Positions 44,106 through 53,699 of a DNA stretch of 64,000 nt are shown here, one piece after another. The position numbers and the translations under genes were made by a program. Origin of the DNA: Henriciella sp. (GTDB lineage: Bacteria; Pseudomonadota; Alphaproteobacteria; Caulobacterales; Hyphomonadaceae); the NCBI GenBank assembly GCA_013213785.1, contig JABSPZ010000012.1, positions 1 through 64,000 of the forward strand, read 5' to 3'. The stretch's first letter is position 1. Every line of letters starts with the position of its first letter. The notes under the pieces are model-generated. The model saw only the letters and a list, made by a program, of their open reading frames with translations, was not told where the DNA came from and ran no database searches.

Positions 44106-46532
44106 ATGGCATTGATTAGATCGGTTTTGGGGGTCAGTGCGGTTGCGCTTCTCGCGGCGTGCGCGGGCGAAAAAGCAGCAGCGCCGGATGTGGAGATTTC
44201 GGCACCAGGAGCGCCTGGAGCTCCAGCGACTTGGTCTAATGCGGAAAAAACTGCAATCGGTACATCTTACGAGGCCTATGATGCTGCAGGGCAGTTCTCA
44301 GAAACAAGTTTCACGGCACCAATCTCAAAGCTTTGGTTTTCGCTAGGGAAAGACCGGATCACTGAGGTGATGTGGGGGCTCATTCATGAGGCTCAGATTC
44401 GAGAGATCCGTTTTCTTCTCGTTGGGCCGGAGGGGATTGTTGAGCCAAGCGCAACCGAGATCCAGATTGATGGTGATGGCCTGCCGGTCGCGCCAGCCTC
44501 AAGCATCGTCTTGACCTATCCGAACCTAGATCAATCTGTGACGGTCACAGTTTTCACGGATCCTGATCGAGATGCGCTTGTGGTCAATGCGGGGCTCTCT
44601 AGCGCCTTACCAGACGGCGTCCGTTTGTTCGCTTACATTGACCCTGCCATGGCGAATACTGGGAGCGGGGATCGCGCTCAAATTGTCGATGGTGGCCTGC
44701 ATGCGCACGAGGGCGATGCCCATCTTTTTGCGCGCCTTGCAAGCGGCGCTGCGGAAGAGGTTTCGGTCGGCTATGCCGGTGTGTCCGCTGGCTTGGTTGA
44801 TCTCGGCGATGGCGATCTCGATACGCCATACTCACAGGCTTTAGAGGTCGGAAATGTTGCAGGCGTGATCGCGTTCGACTTTGATCAAGAAAGCGCTGTT
44901 CAAACGAAAGCGCCGGCGACGGGGGCATTGCCGCTGAGTTCGACTCTCATCGTAGGGTTTGGCGCGACTGCAGACGCTGCCAAGACGGTTGCTGTCGAAG
45001 CTGCGAATGTGTCAGCGGGTGACACCTACGCCAAATACGCTGAGCAATGGCAGGCCTACCTTCAGGGGCTTGAGCATTTGCCAGAATTGGCGGCTGAGTC
45101 GGGCGATGGCGGCGCGCTAGCGTATATGTCTGCGATCAACCTCAAGATTATGGAGGATAAGACGTTTGCGGGCGCATTGATCGCATCCTTGTCCAATCCA
45201 TGGGGAGAAACGGCCCCGGCAGATCAACCACAAACCGGATATAAAGCGGTCTGGCCGCGAGACTTTTTCCAGGTCGCTTCTGCGTTCTCGGCCATGGGGG
45301 ATGAGGAAACGGCACGCGCAGCCTATCGCTATTTGCCAATGGTGCAGGTCACCGATGAAACGCCCGGAAATTCCGGTGTCACCGGGTGGTTCCTGCAAAA
45401 AACCCATGTAGACGGCGAGATAGAATGGGTCGCGATTCAGCAGGATCAAACGGCTATGCCGATCATGCTTGGGTGGAAGTTGTGGAAAGACGGCGTTCTG
45501 TCTGATGACGAGGTCGCTGAGTCTTACCGCTCGATGCTGAAGCCTGCGGCGGACTTTCTGGTAAATGGTGGGCGTCCAAACATTCTCTGGAATACGGAGT
45601 TTGAGGCATTTCTTGGGTATACGCAGCAGGAGCGTTGGGAGGAGCAAGAGGGTTATTCGCCATCGACGGTTGCTGCTGTGATTTCCGGGTTGGTGACGGC
45701 AGCTGATTTGGCGGAACGGTTCGGTGATCCGGCGGACGCCGTAACCTATCTTGAGACGGCGGACCGGCTTGAGGCCAATCTTGAGGCCTGGATGTTTACC
45801 ACGAATGGTGATCTTGGTGATGGTGCGTACTTCCTGCGGATCACGCAGAACCAAGACCCAAATGACAAGGAGCTGCTTGGCGACAATAATGGTCGTCCAG
45901 GACTGCCCGAGGATCAGATTGTTGATGGCGGCTTTTTGGAGCTGGTCCGCTATGGCGTCAGGAGCTGGAATGCGCCGAGCATTCAGGCATCGCTTCGCGT
46001 CCTTGATGCACCGCATGAGGATAACCTTCGCGTTCGGTATGAGTTCGAAGATGGCCGTCTCGGTTGGCGCCGATACGGAAATGACGGCTATGGTGAAGAC
46101 GGGGACGCCGGTACGAACTATCACGAGATTGATGGTGGCAATACGCCCGGTCAGCGCGGTCGAGTTTGGCCGTTCTTCTCAGGGGAGAGGGCGCATTTAG
46201 AGTTTGGCGAACTGCAAAGCCTGCAGGCTAATTTTCTGCCTCTGCATCCCGAGGTTCAGGCGGTGGTGCGTAGGATCGATAATCTTACTTCGAGCATGGA
46301 GGCGTTTGCGAATGAGGGGTTGAGCCTGCCAGAACAGGTCTGGGACAACGTTGGGCCAAACCCGTTTGGGTATGAGTTTGGCGAGGGCACGAATTCAGCC
46401 ACACCGCTCGCCTGGACGCATGCGGAGTACATCAAACTATTGCGGTCCAAAATGGATGGCGCCGTCTGGGATCGATACGCGATCGTTGAGGAGCGTTATG
46501 CGGATCGCCCGGCCAATCAGCCTTTGGACTGA
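44106..46532 (+). CDS. GH15 glucoamylase/glucodextranase lipoprotein
   Basis: 808 residues starting after GGGAGG. Lipoprotein leader ends in LAAC. Residues about 35-300 form the beta-sandwich glucodextranase N-domain (SKLWFSLGKDRITEVMWG), and about 310-790 the (alpha/alpha)6 GH15 barrel: YKAVWPRDFFQVASAF, then ERWEEQEGYSPST with catalytic acid at E512/E513, and PLAWTHAEYIKLL with the base E774. Inverting exo-enzyme releasing beta-glucose from non-reducing ends of maltodextrin (or alpha-1,6 glucan). Probably outer-membrane-anchored facing the periplasm. Its end is 2 bases from the convergent GH97 gene; candidate operator TTGCAA-N4-TTGCGG sits at its ribosome-binding site. Confidence 0.94.
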   Translation: MALIRSVLGVSAVALLAACAGEKAAAPDVEISAPGAPGAPATWSNAEKTAIGTSYEAYDAAGQFSETSFTAPISKLWFSLGKDRITEVMWGLIHEAQIREIRFLLVGPEGIVEPSATEIQIDGDGLPVAPASSIVLTYPNLDQSVTVTVFTDPDRDALVVNAGLSSALPDGVRLFAYIDPAMANTGSGDRAQIVDGGLHAHEGDAHLFARLASGAAEEVSVGYAGVSAGLVDLGDGDLDTPYSQALEVGNVAGVIAFDFDQESAVQTKAPATGALPLSSTLIVGFGATADAAKTVAVEAANVSAGDTYAKYAEQWQAYLQGLEHLPELAAESGDGGALAYMSAINLKIMEDKTFAGALIASLSNPWGETAPADQPQTGYKAVWPRDFFQVASAFSAMGDEETARAAYRYLPMVQVTDETPGNSGVTGWFLQKTHVDGEIEWVAIQQDQTAMPIMLGWKLWKDGVLSDDEVAESYRSMLKPAADFLVNGGRPNILWNTEFEAFLGYTQQERWEEQEGYSPSTVAAVISGLVTAADLAERFGDPADAVTYLETADRLEANLEAWMFTTNGDLGDGAYFLRITQNQDPNDKELLGDNNGRPGLPEDQIVDGGFLELVRYGVRSWNAPSIQASLRVLDAPHEDNLRVRYEFEDGRLGWRRYGNDGYGEDGDAGTNYHEIDGGNTPGQRGRVWPFFSGERAHLEFGELQSLQANFLPLHPEVQAVVRRIDNLTSSMEAFANEGLSLPEQVWDNVGPNPFGYEFGEGTNSATPLAWTHAEYIKLLRSKMDGAVWDRYAIVEERYADRPANQPLD

Positions 46533-46534
46533 GT

Positions 46535-48613
46535 TTACTTGACGGGCGTCAGCGCAATTGCGGTGCCGCCGCCTGGGGCAAGCTTCAGCGAAAGTGTGTC
46601 ATCTCCGGTGACTGACTTTGTCGAAATGTCTAGCGGGTATGGGTTTGTGCGCCAATCCGCGCCGTCTCCATCCGCATAGACTTTGCCGGTGTAGGCGTCT
46701 CCCTCGAGGAATGAGAGGGGGATTTCAATTTCTCTCGATTCTTCGTCGGAGACCGCACCGATATACCAGGTTTCAGAGTTTCGATCTTTGCGCGCCATAA
46801 CTGCGAAAGCGCCAGGGTATCCATCGAGCATAATCGACTCGTTCCAATCGACGGGCACTTGTTTGATAAATTCAAACGCTTCCGGGTGCGCCTCGTAATT
46901 TCGCGGTAGATCAGCGGCCATTTGAATTGGGCTGTGCAGCAGGACATAGAGCGCGAGTTGTTTTGCGAGTGTCGTCTGAACGCGCGGGTCTTCTGTCGCA
47001 GGTTTTCCAAAGCTCAAATCAAAGATGCCCGGCGTGAAGTCCATGGGGCCGGAGAGCATGCGCGTGAAAGGCAGGATGGTTGTGTGGGTAGGATCATTCG
47101 GCGGCTGTCCCCAGGCATTGTATTCTTGCCCGCGCGCGCCTTCTCGTGAAAACGCATTCGGATAGGTTCTGCGCAGGCCAGTATCTTTGACGGGCTCGTG
47201 GGCGTTGATCGAAATCTTGTGCTTCGCTGCCAGTTGTAGGGCGCGTAAGTGGTGGTTCACGGCATACTGGCCATCATGCCATTCTTTGTAGACTTTGCCG
47301 TCCGCATCACGGCGCGTGATCTCACCGCCATCGGCGACATAGCCGGTTTTAATCGCGGGAATGCCGAGCGACTCATAGAGCGCGTAGGCATCGGCCATTT
47401 GCTCTTCATAATTCGTGATCGCGCCCGAGGTTTCGTGGTGACCGATCAGGTAAACGCCGCGTTCTTTTGCGTAAGTCGCCAAGGCCTCGATATCGAAATC
47501 TGAATAGGCTTTGGTGAAGCTAAAAATCTCACCGTTTGAAAACCAATCGCCGTCCCACCCAAAGTTCCAGCCCTCGACCAGTACGCCGTCAAATCCATGC
47601 TCGGCTGCAAAGTCGATATAGGCTTTTGTGCGCTCCGTCGTGGCGCCGTGCGTCTCGCCTGATCCCCAGGTGCATTCATTTATGTGCATACACCACCAGA
47701 TGCCGATATATTTGCTTGGTTCGGCCCAGGAGACATCGCCCAACACGTTTGGTTCATTGAGGTTCAAGATGAGGTCAGAGTTCGCGAGGCCAGCGGCCGT
47801 ATCGGACACTTGAAGAGTGCGCCAAGGCGTCTTGAAGGCGCCGCTGACTTTCACCTTTGTGCCATCGGACCAGGGCGCGAGTTCCGCCTCCAAGGTTCCT
47901 GCTCGGCGTTGATTTAGCCACATGCCGGCATAGTCGGTGAGGGCTGCTTCGTGGATGGATAAGAAAGGGCCTTCATCTGGCAATTCCAGCGTTATCGGCG
48001 TGTGAGCTCTCGGAGCCGCTTGTAACTCTGTCTCGTGATAGAGTTCCTCATACCGGTTCCAGCCCGCTGCCGGAATCCACCAGGTTTTCGCCGCAGGGTC
48101 GATGCGAAACTCAGTCAGTTCGTCTGTGATTTCGCGATTACCAGTGTCTGGAACTTCATAGCGGAACCCAAGGCCGTCATCGTATATGCGCGCACGGAAC
48201 GTGAGGGCGGGCGAGCCATCTTCGTGTGCTATCTCGACGGCGAGTTCGTTGTGGTGGTCGCGGACGAGCCGGCGTTCACCCCAGGGTTGCTCCCACGTTT
48301 GATCGACCGAATTGGTTGTAACTGAGGTGATGCTCAGATTTGTGCTTAAGTCTTGTCCGGTTTTGAAAACGAGGCCGAGGGCTGAGGGAGAGATTATTTC
48401 GTCACCGCGCCAATCTGCACGCCAAACCAGTTGGCCATTATGCGCGTTGAGGTTAAGGCTCAAATCGCCAGAGGGGGATGAGAGGCTGGTGGTTTCTATG
48501 CGTTGATTGGGTATGCTGTCTGCGGCTGCATGCTGAGGCGCTGAGGCATCGATTATACAAGCGGTGAGGCTCAGAGCTAAGATTGCCGCGCTGACTGTGA
48601 GTGTCTTCCGCAT
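46535..48613 (-). CDS. GH97 alpha-glucosidase lipoprotein (SusB-like)
   Basis: 692 residues from ATG 48613, sixteen codons inside the longest frame, giving MRKTLTVSAAILALSLTAC with lipobox LTAC. N-terminal beta-sandwich, central TIM barrel (GSGETHGATTERTKAYI; EGWNFGWDGDWF) and C-terminal sandwich. NAHEPVKDTGLRRTYPN holds E473 and GQEYNAWGQ holds E497; their 24-residue spacing equals that of Glu508 and Glu532 of Bacteroides SusB, so the enzyme should be the inverting, calcium-dependent type acting on alpha-1,4 and alpha-1,6 glucosides. Divergent from the second GH13 gene across a palindromic TTGCAA site. Confidence 0.94.
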   Translation of the reverse strand: MRKTLTVSAAILALSLTACIIDASAPQHAAADSIPNQRIETTSLSSPSGDLSLNLNAHNGQLVWRADWRGDEIISPSALGLVFKTGQDLSTNLSITSVTTNSVDQTWEQPWGERRLVRDHHNELAVEIAHEDGSPALTFRARIYDDGLGFRYEVPDTGNREITDELTEFRIDPAAKTWWIPAAGWNRYEELYHETELQAAPRAHTPITLELPDEGPFLSIHEAALTDYAGMWLNQRRAGTLEAELAPWSDGTKVKVSGAFKTPWRTLQVSDTAAGLANSDLILNLNEPNVLGDVSWAEPSKYIGIWWCMHINECTWGSGETHGATTERTKAYIDFAAEHGFDGVLVEGWNFGWDGDWFSNGEIFSFTKAYSDFDIEALATYAKERGVYLIGHHETSGAITNYEEQMADAYALYESLGIPAIKTGYVADGGEITRRDADGKVYKEWHDGQYAVNHHLRALQLAAKHKISINAHEPVKDTGLRRTYPNAFSREGARGQEYNAWGQPPNDPTHTTILPFTRMLSGPMDFTPGIFDLSFGKPATEDPRVQTTLAKQLALYVLLHSPIQMAADLPRNYEAHPEAFEFIKQVPVDWNESIMLDGYPGAFAVMARKDRNSETWYIGAVSDEESREIEIPLSFLEGDAYTGKVYADGDGADWRTNPYPLDISTKSVTGDDTLSLKLAPGGGTAIALTPVK

Positions 48614-48647
48614 ATCGTCTTTCCGAGTTTTTGTTGAGCTTAAAGCA

Positions 48648-48669
48648 AGATTGCAAATCATTGCAATCT
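48648..48669. promoter_or_regulatory. Candidate LacI-type operator between GH97 and GH13 genes
   Basis: A perfect inverted repeat with 9-bp arms (48648-48656 with 48661-48669) and a 4-base centre; within it TTGCAA stands at 48651 and 48661, 10 bases apart. It is 35 bases upstream of the GH97 start and 139 upstream of the GH13 start, a position suited to repress both divergent promoters. Assignment to the LacI protein encoded at 52383 is inference. Confidence 0.6.
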
Positions 48670-48808
48670 GTAAATCTATAATCTTGTGAGTGGATGATAA
48701 ATAGCCCGAAATACGGGATAAAGCCGCTTGTCAGGACTGCAAAAAAATGAAAAACAATATCACGAATAAACGGATAATGCCTATAAAATAGGGCTTCAGG
48801 AGGATGCG

Positions 48809-50716
48809 ATGCGGTCGCGACAAACCAGGCTTGGAGTGAGCCTACTTGGGCTTGCATGTGGGATGTTTCTTTCGGCTTGTGCGGGCGCTGTTGGTGAAGA
48901 ATCGACGACTCAGCCTGCCGTGTCCTTCGAGATCAAGTCTTCATCGGTTGAGGATCGCCGGATCGAAGATGAGATTATTTATTTCGTCCTGCCGGATCGT
49001 TTTGAAAACGGTGACCCAACCAACGATCGAGGTGGTATCGAGGGTGGGCGCCTGAAGGATGGTTTCGACCCAACGGATTTTGGCTTTTATCATGGCGGCG
49101 ATCTCAAAGGGCTGACGCGGCGATTGGATTACATCCAAGGTCTCGGGATGACCGCCATTTGGCTGACGCCAATCTTTGAGAACAACCCGGTGCAGGGACC
49201 AGAAGGTAAAGAGTCCTCCGGATATCACGGATATTGGATTACGGATTTTACCAATGTCGACCCGCATATAGGGACGCGCGAAGACTTCAAAACCTTTGTG
49301 GATGCTGCGCACGCCCGCGGCATGAAAGTCTATATGGACATCATAACCAATCATACCGCTGACATTATTGGATACCGAGAATGTCATGATCCAGAGGTGA
49401 CGGGCGGTCCAACCTTCCGGTGTGAGTATCGCTATATCGGCGACTACCCATGGACTCGCCGCGCGAGTGATGGGGCCGCGATCAATGATGGCTTCTTGGG
49501 GGATGACGGAGTTCACCAAACCGAGGAGAACTTTGCGAATCTGACTGAGCCAACTTGGGCGTACACGCCTTTCGTGCCTGAGCAGTTTGAGGGCTTAAAA
49601 GTTCCAAACTGGCTGAACGACACGATCTACTATCACAATCGCGGTGATACGGACTTTGTAGATGAGGACTCTCTGTACGGCGATTTTGCTGGGCTCGATG
49701 ATCTCAATACGGCCCATCCCCGCGTCCTGGAGGGAATGATCGAGATCTACAAAGACTGGATCAGCGCCTACAATGTGGATGGTTTCCGGATCGACACGGC
49801 GAAGCATGTTCGGGACGAGTTCTGGCAAGCCTTCGCGCCAGCGATTTTGGGTCACGCTGCGGGTCTGGGGATCGATCACTTCCACATGTTCGGCGAAGTC
49901 TATGTTGACGGCCAAAAGCCTCAACACCTCGCGCGCTTTACGACGGGTGCGGGGCTGCCAACTGTTTTGGATTTTGCATTTCAATCGAGCGCTCGAGGTT
50001 TGATTGTCGACGAAAAGCCCGGCCTATTTATGGATGAATTGTACCGAGCCGACGTGATCTATGCGAATGGTGCTGAAACGGCGCGCCAGCTGCCAACTTT
50101 CCTCGGTAATCACGATATGGGGCGTTTCGCGGGTTTCTTGCGCGAGAGCCAACCTGATATGACTGATGCGGAGCTGTTTGCGCGCGTACGCTTAGCAAAT
50201 GCGCTCATGTTTTTCACGCGCGGCGTGCCCACCATTTACTATGGAGATGAGCAAGGCTTTGTTTCGGATGGTGGCGATCGGTTGGCGCGCGAAAACATGT
50301 TCCCGAGTCAAACCGATCTTTACAATGATAATGACTTGATCGCGACAGATGCCACCACCGCTGAAAGCAATTTCGACACAGAGCATCCGCTCTATCTGGC
50401 AATTAAATCCTTCGCGGATATCCGAACGCGAGAAACGGCCATCCGTCGTGGTGAACAGATTACACGTCTGGCGCATCGCGAAGACAGCGTCTTTGCTTTT
50501 TCGCGTATCGACTATGATGCGGGGACGGAAATTGTGGTGGCGATTAATGCCGAAGAAAGCGATCAAGATATCAATGTTGCGGTGGATGGGCGTGCATCGA
50601 TCTTCTCTGCTTTGCTCGGGCAATGCCACGTCAATGCCACCGCGCCAGGAAGCTATAAAATGACCATTCCGGCGCTCGATGTTGTGGTTTGTAAGACGGA
50701 ATTTGGGGGCAAATAA
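48809..50716 (+). CDS. GH13 alpha-amylase/cyclodextrinase-like lipoprotein
   Basis: 635 residues starting after AGGAGGATGCG. Leader MRSRQTRLGVSLLG... ends in lipobox LSAC with Ala at +2, predicting outer-membrane retention. Large GH13 barrel with YMDIITNHTADI (region I), DGFRIDTAKHV with the nucleophile (II), MFGEVYVDG with the acid/base Glu (III) and FLGNHDMGRFAG (IV); domain B is long (residues about 180-260) as in alpha-amylases and CGTases, and a C-terminal beta-sandwich ends the chain. Likely the endo-acting enzyme that opens starch-like glucans or cyclodextrins. The last base overlaps the next start (TAATG), so it is coupled to the GH13 alpha-glucosidase. Confidence 0.94.
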   Translation: MRSRQTRLGVSLLGLACGMFLSACAGAVGEESTTQPAVSFEIKSSSVEDRRIEDEIIYFVLPDRFENGDPTNDRGGIEGGRLKDGFDPTDFGFYHGGDLKGLTRRLDYIQGLGMTAIWLTPIFENNPVQGPEGKESSGYHGYWITDFTNVDPHIGTREDFKTFVDAAHARGMKVYMDIITNHTADIIGYRECHDPEVTGGPTFRCEYRYIGDYPWTRRASDGAAINDGFLGDDGVHQTEENFANLTEPTWAYTPFVPEQFEGLKVPNWLNDTIYYHNRGDTDFVDEDSLYGDFAGLDDLNTAHPRVLEGMIEIYKDWISAYNVDGFRIDTAKHVRDEFWQAFAPAILGHAAGLGIDHFHMFGEVYVDGQKPQHLARFTTGAGLPTVLDFAFQSSARGLIVDEKPGLFMDELYRADVIYANGAETARQLPTFLGNHDMGRFAGFLRESQPDMTDAELFARVRLANALMFFTRGVPTIYYGDEQGFVSDGGDRLARENMFPSQTDLYNDNDLIATDATTAESNFDTEHPLYLAIKSFADIRTRETAIRRGEQITRLAHREDSVFAFSRIDYDAGTEIVVAINAEESDQDINVAVDGRASIFSALLGQCHVNATAPGSYKMTIPALDVVVCKTEFGGK

Positions 50717-52368
50717 TGGCGGGAATGTCAGAGTCTCAGGAAGCGATAATGCAGGGCGCAATATCTGATTTGCCCTGGTGGAAGGGCGCCGTCATCTATC
50801 AAATCTATCCGCGCAGCTTTCGGGATACGGACGGGGATGGGATCGGTGATTTGCGCGGAGTTCTGGAGGGGCTGGGCCACATCGCTTCGCTTGGCGTAGA
50901 TGGTATTTGGATTTCGCCTTTCTTTACATCGCCGATGGCAGACTATGGTTATGATGTCGCCGATTTTTGCGGCGTAGATCCAATTTTCGGGACACTTGAA
51001 GACTTTGATGCGGTTGTGGAGAAGGCGCATGCGCTCGGCCTGAAAGTTATTATCGATCAGGTTTATTCACATACGTCTGATCATCATGACTGGTTCATTG
51101 AGAGCCGGTCGAGTCGGCACAATCCGCGTGCTGACTGGTATGTTTGGGCGGATCCGAAATCCGATGGATCGCCGCCAAGCAATTGGCAGTCCGTATTCGG
51201 CGGACCAAGTTGGGAATGGGACGCTCGACGCGGCCAATACTATTTCCACAATTTCTTGAAAGAGCAGCCTGATCTCAACCTCTATAATGAAGAAGTGCAG
51301 GCGGCTTTGATTGCGGCAGGGCGGTTCTGGCTGGATCGCGGGGTTGATGGGTTCCGGTTGGATGCGCTGAACTTTGGCATGCATGATCGCGCGCTGCGAG
51401 ATAATCCACCATCGGGGGTCCAGGCGCACGAGGCGACCCGGCCTTTCAACATGCAGATCCACAAATACAACATGTCTCAGCCGGACATTGTTGGCTTCAT
51501 CGAGTTGTTTCGCGAGATGCTGAACGACTATCCCGGCACATTCACTGTGGCTGAGGTGGGTGGTCCAAACCCGATTGCAGAGATGAAAGCCTTCACGGAG
51601 GGCGAAGAGCGTTTGAATTCAGCTTACAATTTCGACTTCCTTTATGCGCCGGAGCTCGGGGCCGAGCGGGTCATGCGGTCGGCGAATTTGTGGGATCAGT
51701 CGGACGAAGAAGGTTGGCCAAGCTGGGCTTTCTCAAACCATGATGCGCCGCGTGCGGTGACCCGTTGGGCGCCTGGCGAGCAGCGCGATGAGATGGCGCG
51801 GCTTTACATGTTGCTGCTTCTGACCTTGCGCGGAAACCCGATCATTTATCAGGGTGAAGAGCTGGGATTGCCGCAAGCGAATGTTCCGTTCTCGCATCTG
51901 AAAGATCCAGAGGCGATTATGAACTGGCCCAAAACGCTTGGGCGGGACGGCGCACGGACACCAATCCCATGGGAGGTCGCCAAGCCACATGCCGGGTTCT
52001 CTTCTGCTGAGCCGTGGTTGCCGGTCGATCCTGAGCACGCAAAGCTGGCGGTTGATCAACAGCAGGGGAATGACAGTATGCTTCGCTTCACGTCAGAGGC
52101 TTTGGCGGTGCGAAAGCGTTTCGAGGCTTTGCTGCATGGTAAGATGAGTTTCCATGAGGTTGGACGAGACACGGCCTTGGTCGTTCGCCGAGAGGCTTCC
52201 GAGGGGGCTATCATTGCGCTGTTCAATTTTGGTGACGCGCCTTTTGCAATTCCGCCAGGCTTGGTCTCGAGCGGAGATGTGGTGTTGTCTTCAAGGCCTC
52301 TTAAGGAAAATTTGCTACAGGATCAGGCTGTTCCGGCGCGCGCGGGTGTGTGGGTTCGCGTGGATTAA
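50716..52368 (+). CDS. GH13 alpha-glucosidase, cytoplasmic
   Basis: 550 residues, no signal peptide, so it acts on imported sugar. The GH13_23/oligo-1,6-glucosidase-like pattern opens with WWKGAVIYQIYPRSFRDTDGDGIGDL, then DYGYDVADF, IDQVYSHTSDHHDW (I), DGFRLDALNFG (II), TVAEVGGPN (III) and FSNHDAPR (IV). Retaining enzyme releasing glucose from maltose and short maltodextrins, the final step after the MFS transporter. It starts inside the stop of the preceding GH13 gene and is followed 14 bases later by the LacI regulator gene, in one transcript. Confidence 0.94.
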   Translation: MAGMSESQEAIMQGAISDLPWWKGAVIYQIYPRSFRDTDGDGIGDLRGVLEGLGHIASLGVDGIWISPFFTSPMADYGYDVADFCGVDPIFGTLEDFDAVVEKAHALGLKVIIDQVYSHTSDHHDWFIESRSSRHNPRADWYVWADPKSDGSPPSNWQSVFGGPSWEWDARRGQYYFHNFLKEQPDLNLYNEEVQAALIAAGRFWLDRGVDGFRLDALNFGMHDRALRDNPPSGVQAHEATRPFNMQIHKYNMSQPDIVGFIELFREMLNDYPGTFTVAEVGGPNPIAEMKAFTEGEERLNSAYNFDFLYAPELGAERVMRSANLWDQSDEEGWPSWAFSNHDAPRAVTRWAPGEQRDEMARLYMLLLLTLRGNPIIYQGEELGLPQANVPFSHLKDPEAIMNWPKTLGRDGARTPIPWEVAKPHAGFSSAEPWLPVDPEHAKLAVDQQQGNDSMLRFTSEALAVRKRFEALLHGKMSFHEVGRDTALVVRREASEGAIIALFNFGDAPFAIPPGLVSSGDVVLSSRPLKENLLQDQAVPARAGVWVRVD

Positions 52369-52382
52369 GTAGGGAGTGAGCC

Positions 52383-53402
52383 GTGGAGACCAAACCGACA
52401 ACGCGTCTTGAGGATCTTGCCAAGCAGGCAGGGGTTTCAATTTCGACGGCGTCTCGTGCTCTAAACGACAGTCCCGCAGTCAATGTGCGCACCAAGCAAA
52501 AGATTTGGAAGCTCGCGCGCGAGCTGGATTACCCGTTTCGCGCTTACATGCCGGCGGGTCCGATTGGCGCGAATGCGACGATCTCGATTGTGGTGCCGCG
52601 GCCGCAGAGCCGGGAAGGGCGTATGGCCGACCCGTTCTTTTTTGAGCTGCTCGCAGGTATCGGTGACGCAGCACGTGAGCGCGGCTGCGATATCTTGCTC
52701 AGCTACATCGCGCCGTCCTCTTATGATGAGCTAGCGACGGCCATGTCGACCAGCCGCTCAGATGGCGTGATCTTTCTTGGGCAGTCGACCCTGCATGAGG
52801 CCTTTAATCGTTTGGCGGAAGTTGAGGACCGATTTGTGGTCTGGGGTGCATCATTGCCGGAGCAATCCTACTGCTCGGTCGGTAGCGACAATATAGCGGG
52901 CGGGCGGCGTGCAACCTCTCATCTTGCGCGACTTGGTCGGAAGAAGATTGTTTTCTTGGGAGACCCTGACGCGCCAGAGATTGGTCAACGGATGCGGGGC
53001 TACCGTGAAGGGTTAGAGCTCGCAGGTTTGCCATATGAAGATCGACTTATCGTACCGGCACACTTCCAAGTCGCTTCTGCGCGTGCGGTGGTCGAGACGC
53101 TAATCGCTGAAAAGGCGGGCTTCGATGCGATATTTGCTGCAAGTGACTTGATTGCGTTGGGGGCAATGCAGGCGATTCGGCGCGCTGGATTGTCGGTTCC
53201 TGGCGATGTTGCAATTGTCGGCTACGATAATGTTCCATTCGGTGTCTACGCCGAGGTTCCACTGAGTACGATCGATCAAGACACAAGCAAAGCGGGTCGA
53301 GTTTTGGTCTCGAAACTTCTCGACTCATCTGGTCAGCGCGGTCCTGATGATGATCGAATTCCTGCCGAATTGATCGTTCGTGCATCTTGCGGCGCCGACT
53401 AA
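52383..53402 (+). CDS. LacI family regulator of the alpha-glucan locus
   Basis: 339 residues from GTG 52383, preceded by GGGAG. The N-terminal helix-turn-helix is TRLEDLAKQAGVSISTASRALND at about residues 7-29 (recognition helix VSISTASRAL), then the hinge and a periplasmic-binding-protein-like effector domain with DGVIFLGQ, GRRATSHLARLGRKKIVFLG, FAASDLIALGAMQAI and GYDNVPFGVYAEVPLSTIDQD. Dimeric repressor, most likely released by maltose or a maltodextrin, like MalI of the Caulobacter mal locus. It ends the GH13-GH13 transcript and precedes the receptor gene. The TTGCAA boxes at 44080, 48651 and 53443 are the best operator candidates. Effector and sites are inferred. Confidence 0.94.
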   Translation: METKPTTRLEDLAKQAGVSISTASRALNDSPAVNVRTKQKIWKLARELDYPFRAYMPAGPIGANATISIVVPRPQSREGRMADPFFFELLAGIGDAARERGCDILLSYIAPSSYDELATAMSTSRSDGVIFLGQSTLHEAFNRLAEVEDRFVVWGASLPEQSYCSVGSDNIAGGRRATSHLARLGRKKIVFLGDPDAPEIGQRMRGYREGLELAGLPYEDRLIVPAHFQVASARAVVETLIAEKAGFDAIFAASDLIALGAMQAIRRAGLSVPGDVAIVGYDNVPFGVYAEVPLSTIDQDTSKAGRVLVSKLLDSSGQRGPDDDRIPAELIVRASCGAD

Positions 53403-53425
53403 CACTCGTTCAACGAGTGCTTTTT
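53403..53425 (+). terminator. Intrinsic terminator after the LacI gene
   Basis: CACTCG (53403-53408) pairs with CGAGTG (53414-53419) around TTCAA, and five T residues follow (53421-53425). It separates the hydrolase-regulator transcript from the receptor gene. Confidence 0.75.
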
Positions 53426-53442
53426 CACAAATTTTCATTTCT

Positions 53443-53468
53443 TTGCAAAATTTTGCATTGAATTGCAA
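53443..53468. promoter_or_regulatory. Candidate LacI-type operator upstream of the maltodextrin receptor
   Basis: Three units at 10-base steps: TTGCAA at 53443, TTGCAT at 53453 and TTGCAA at 53463. The first two make a perfect 14-base palindrome (53444-53457). A further single TTGCAA lies at 53627. The site is about 230 bases before the receptor start in an AT-rich leader of 297 bases that holds no gene. Confidence 0.6.
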
Positions 53469-53699
53469 AGGCCGTAATTTCAGCATTTTCCACGCTTTTG
53501 ATTGTTCGATAGGCATAGAAACTATCGAAATGGCTACGTTGTCAGCGCTAATTGATGTATTTTGGTCACGATCTTCCTGCCAATACGCATGGCTTGCATG
53601 CGAAAGGGGTTGGCGTTTTCATAAATTTGCAATAAAGAGAACGAGTCAGAAAGTGGTGGAGTGCCACATTTCCTGCGTGCAAGGTTTAGGGAGGAACAA

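Noticed and set aside
45117-46124. Long minus-strand open frame (335 codons) inside the GH15 gene
   Set aside because: It is antisense to a gene with clear GH15 motifs, lacks family resemblance and a ribosome-binding site; such shadow frames are common at this base composition.
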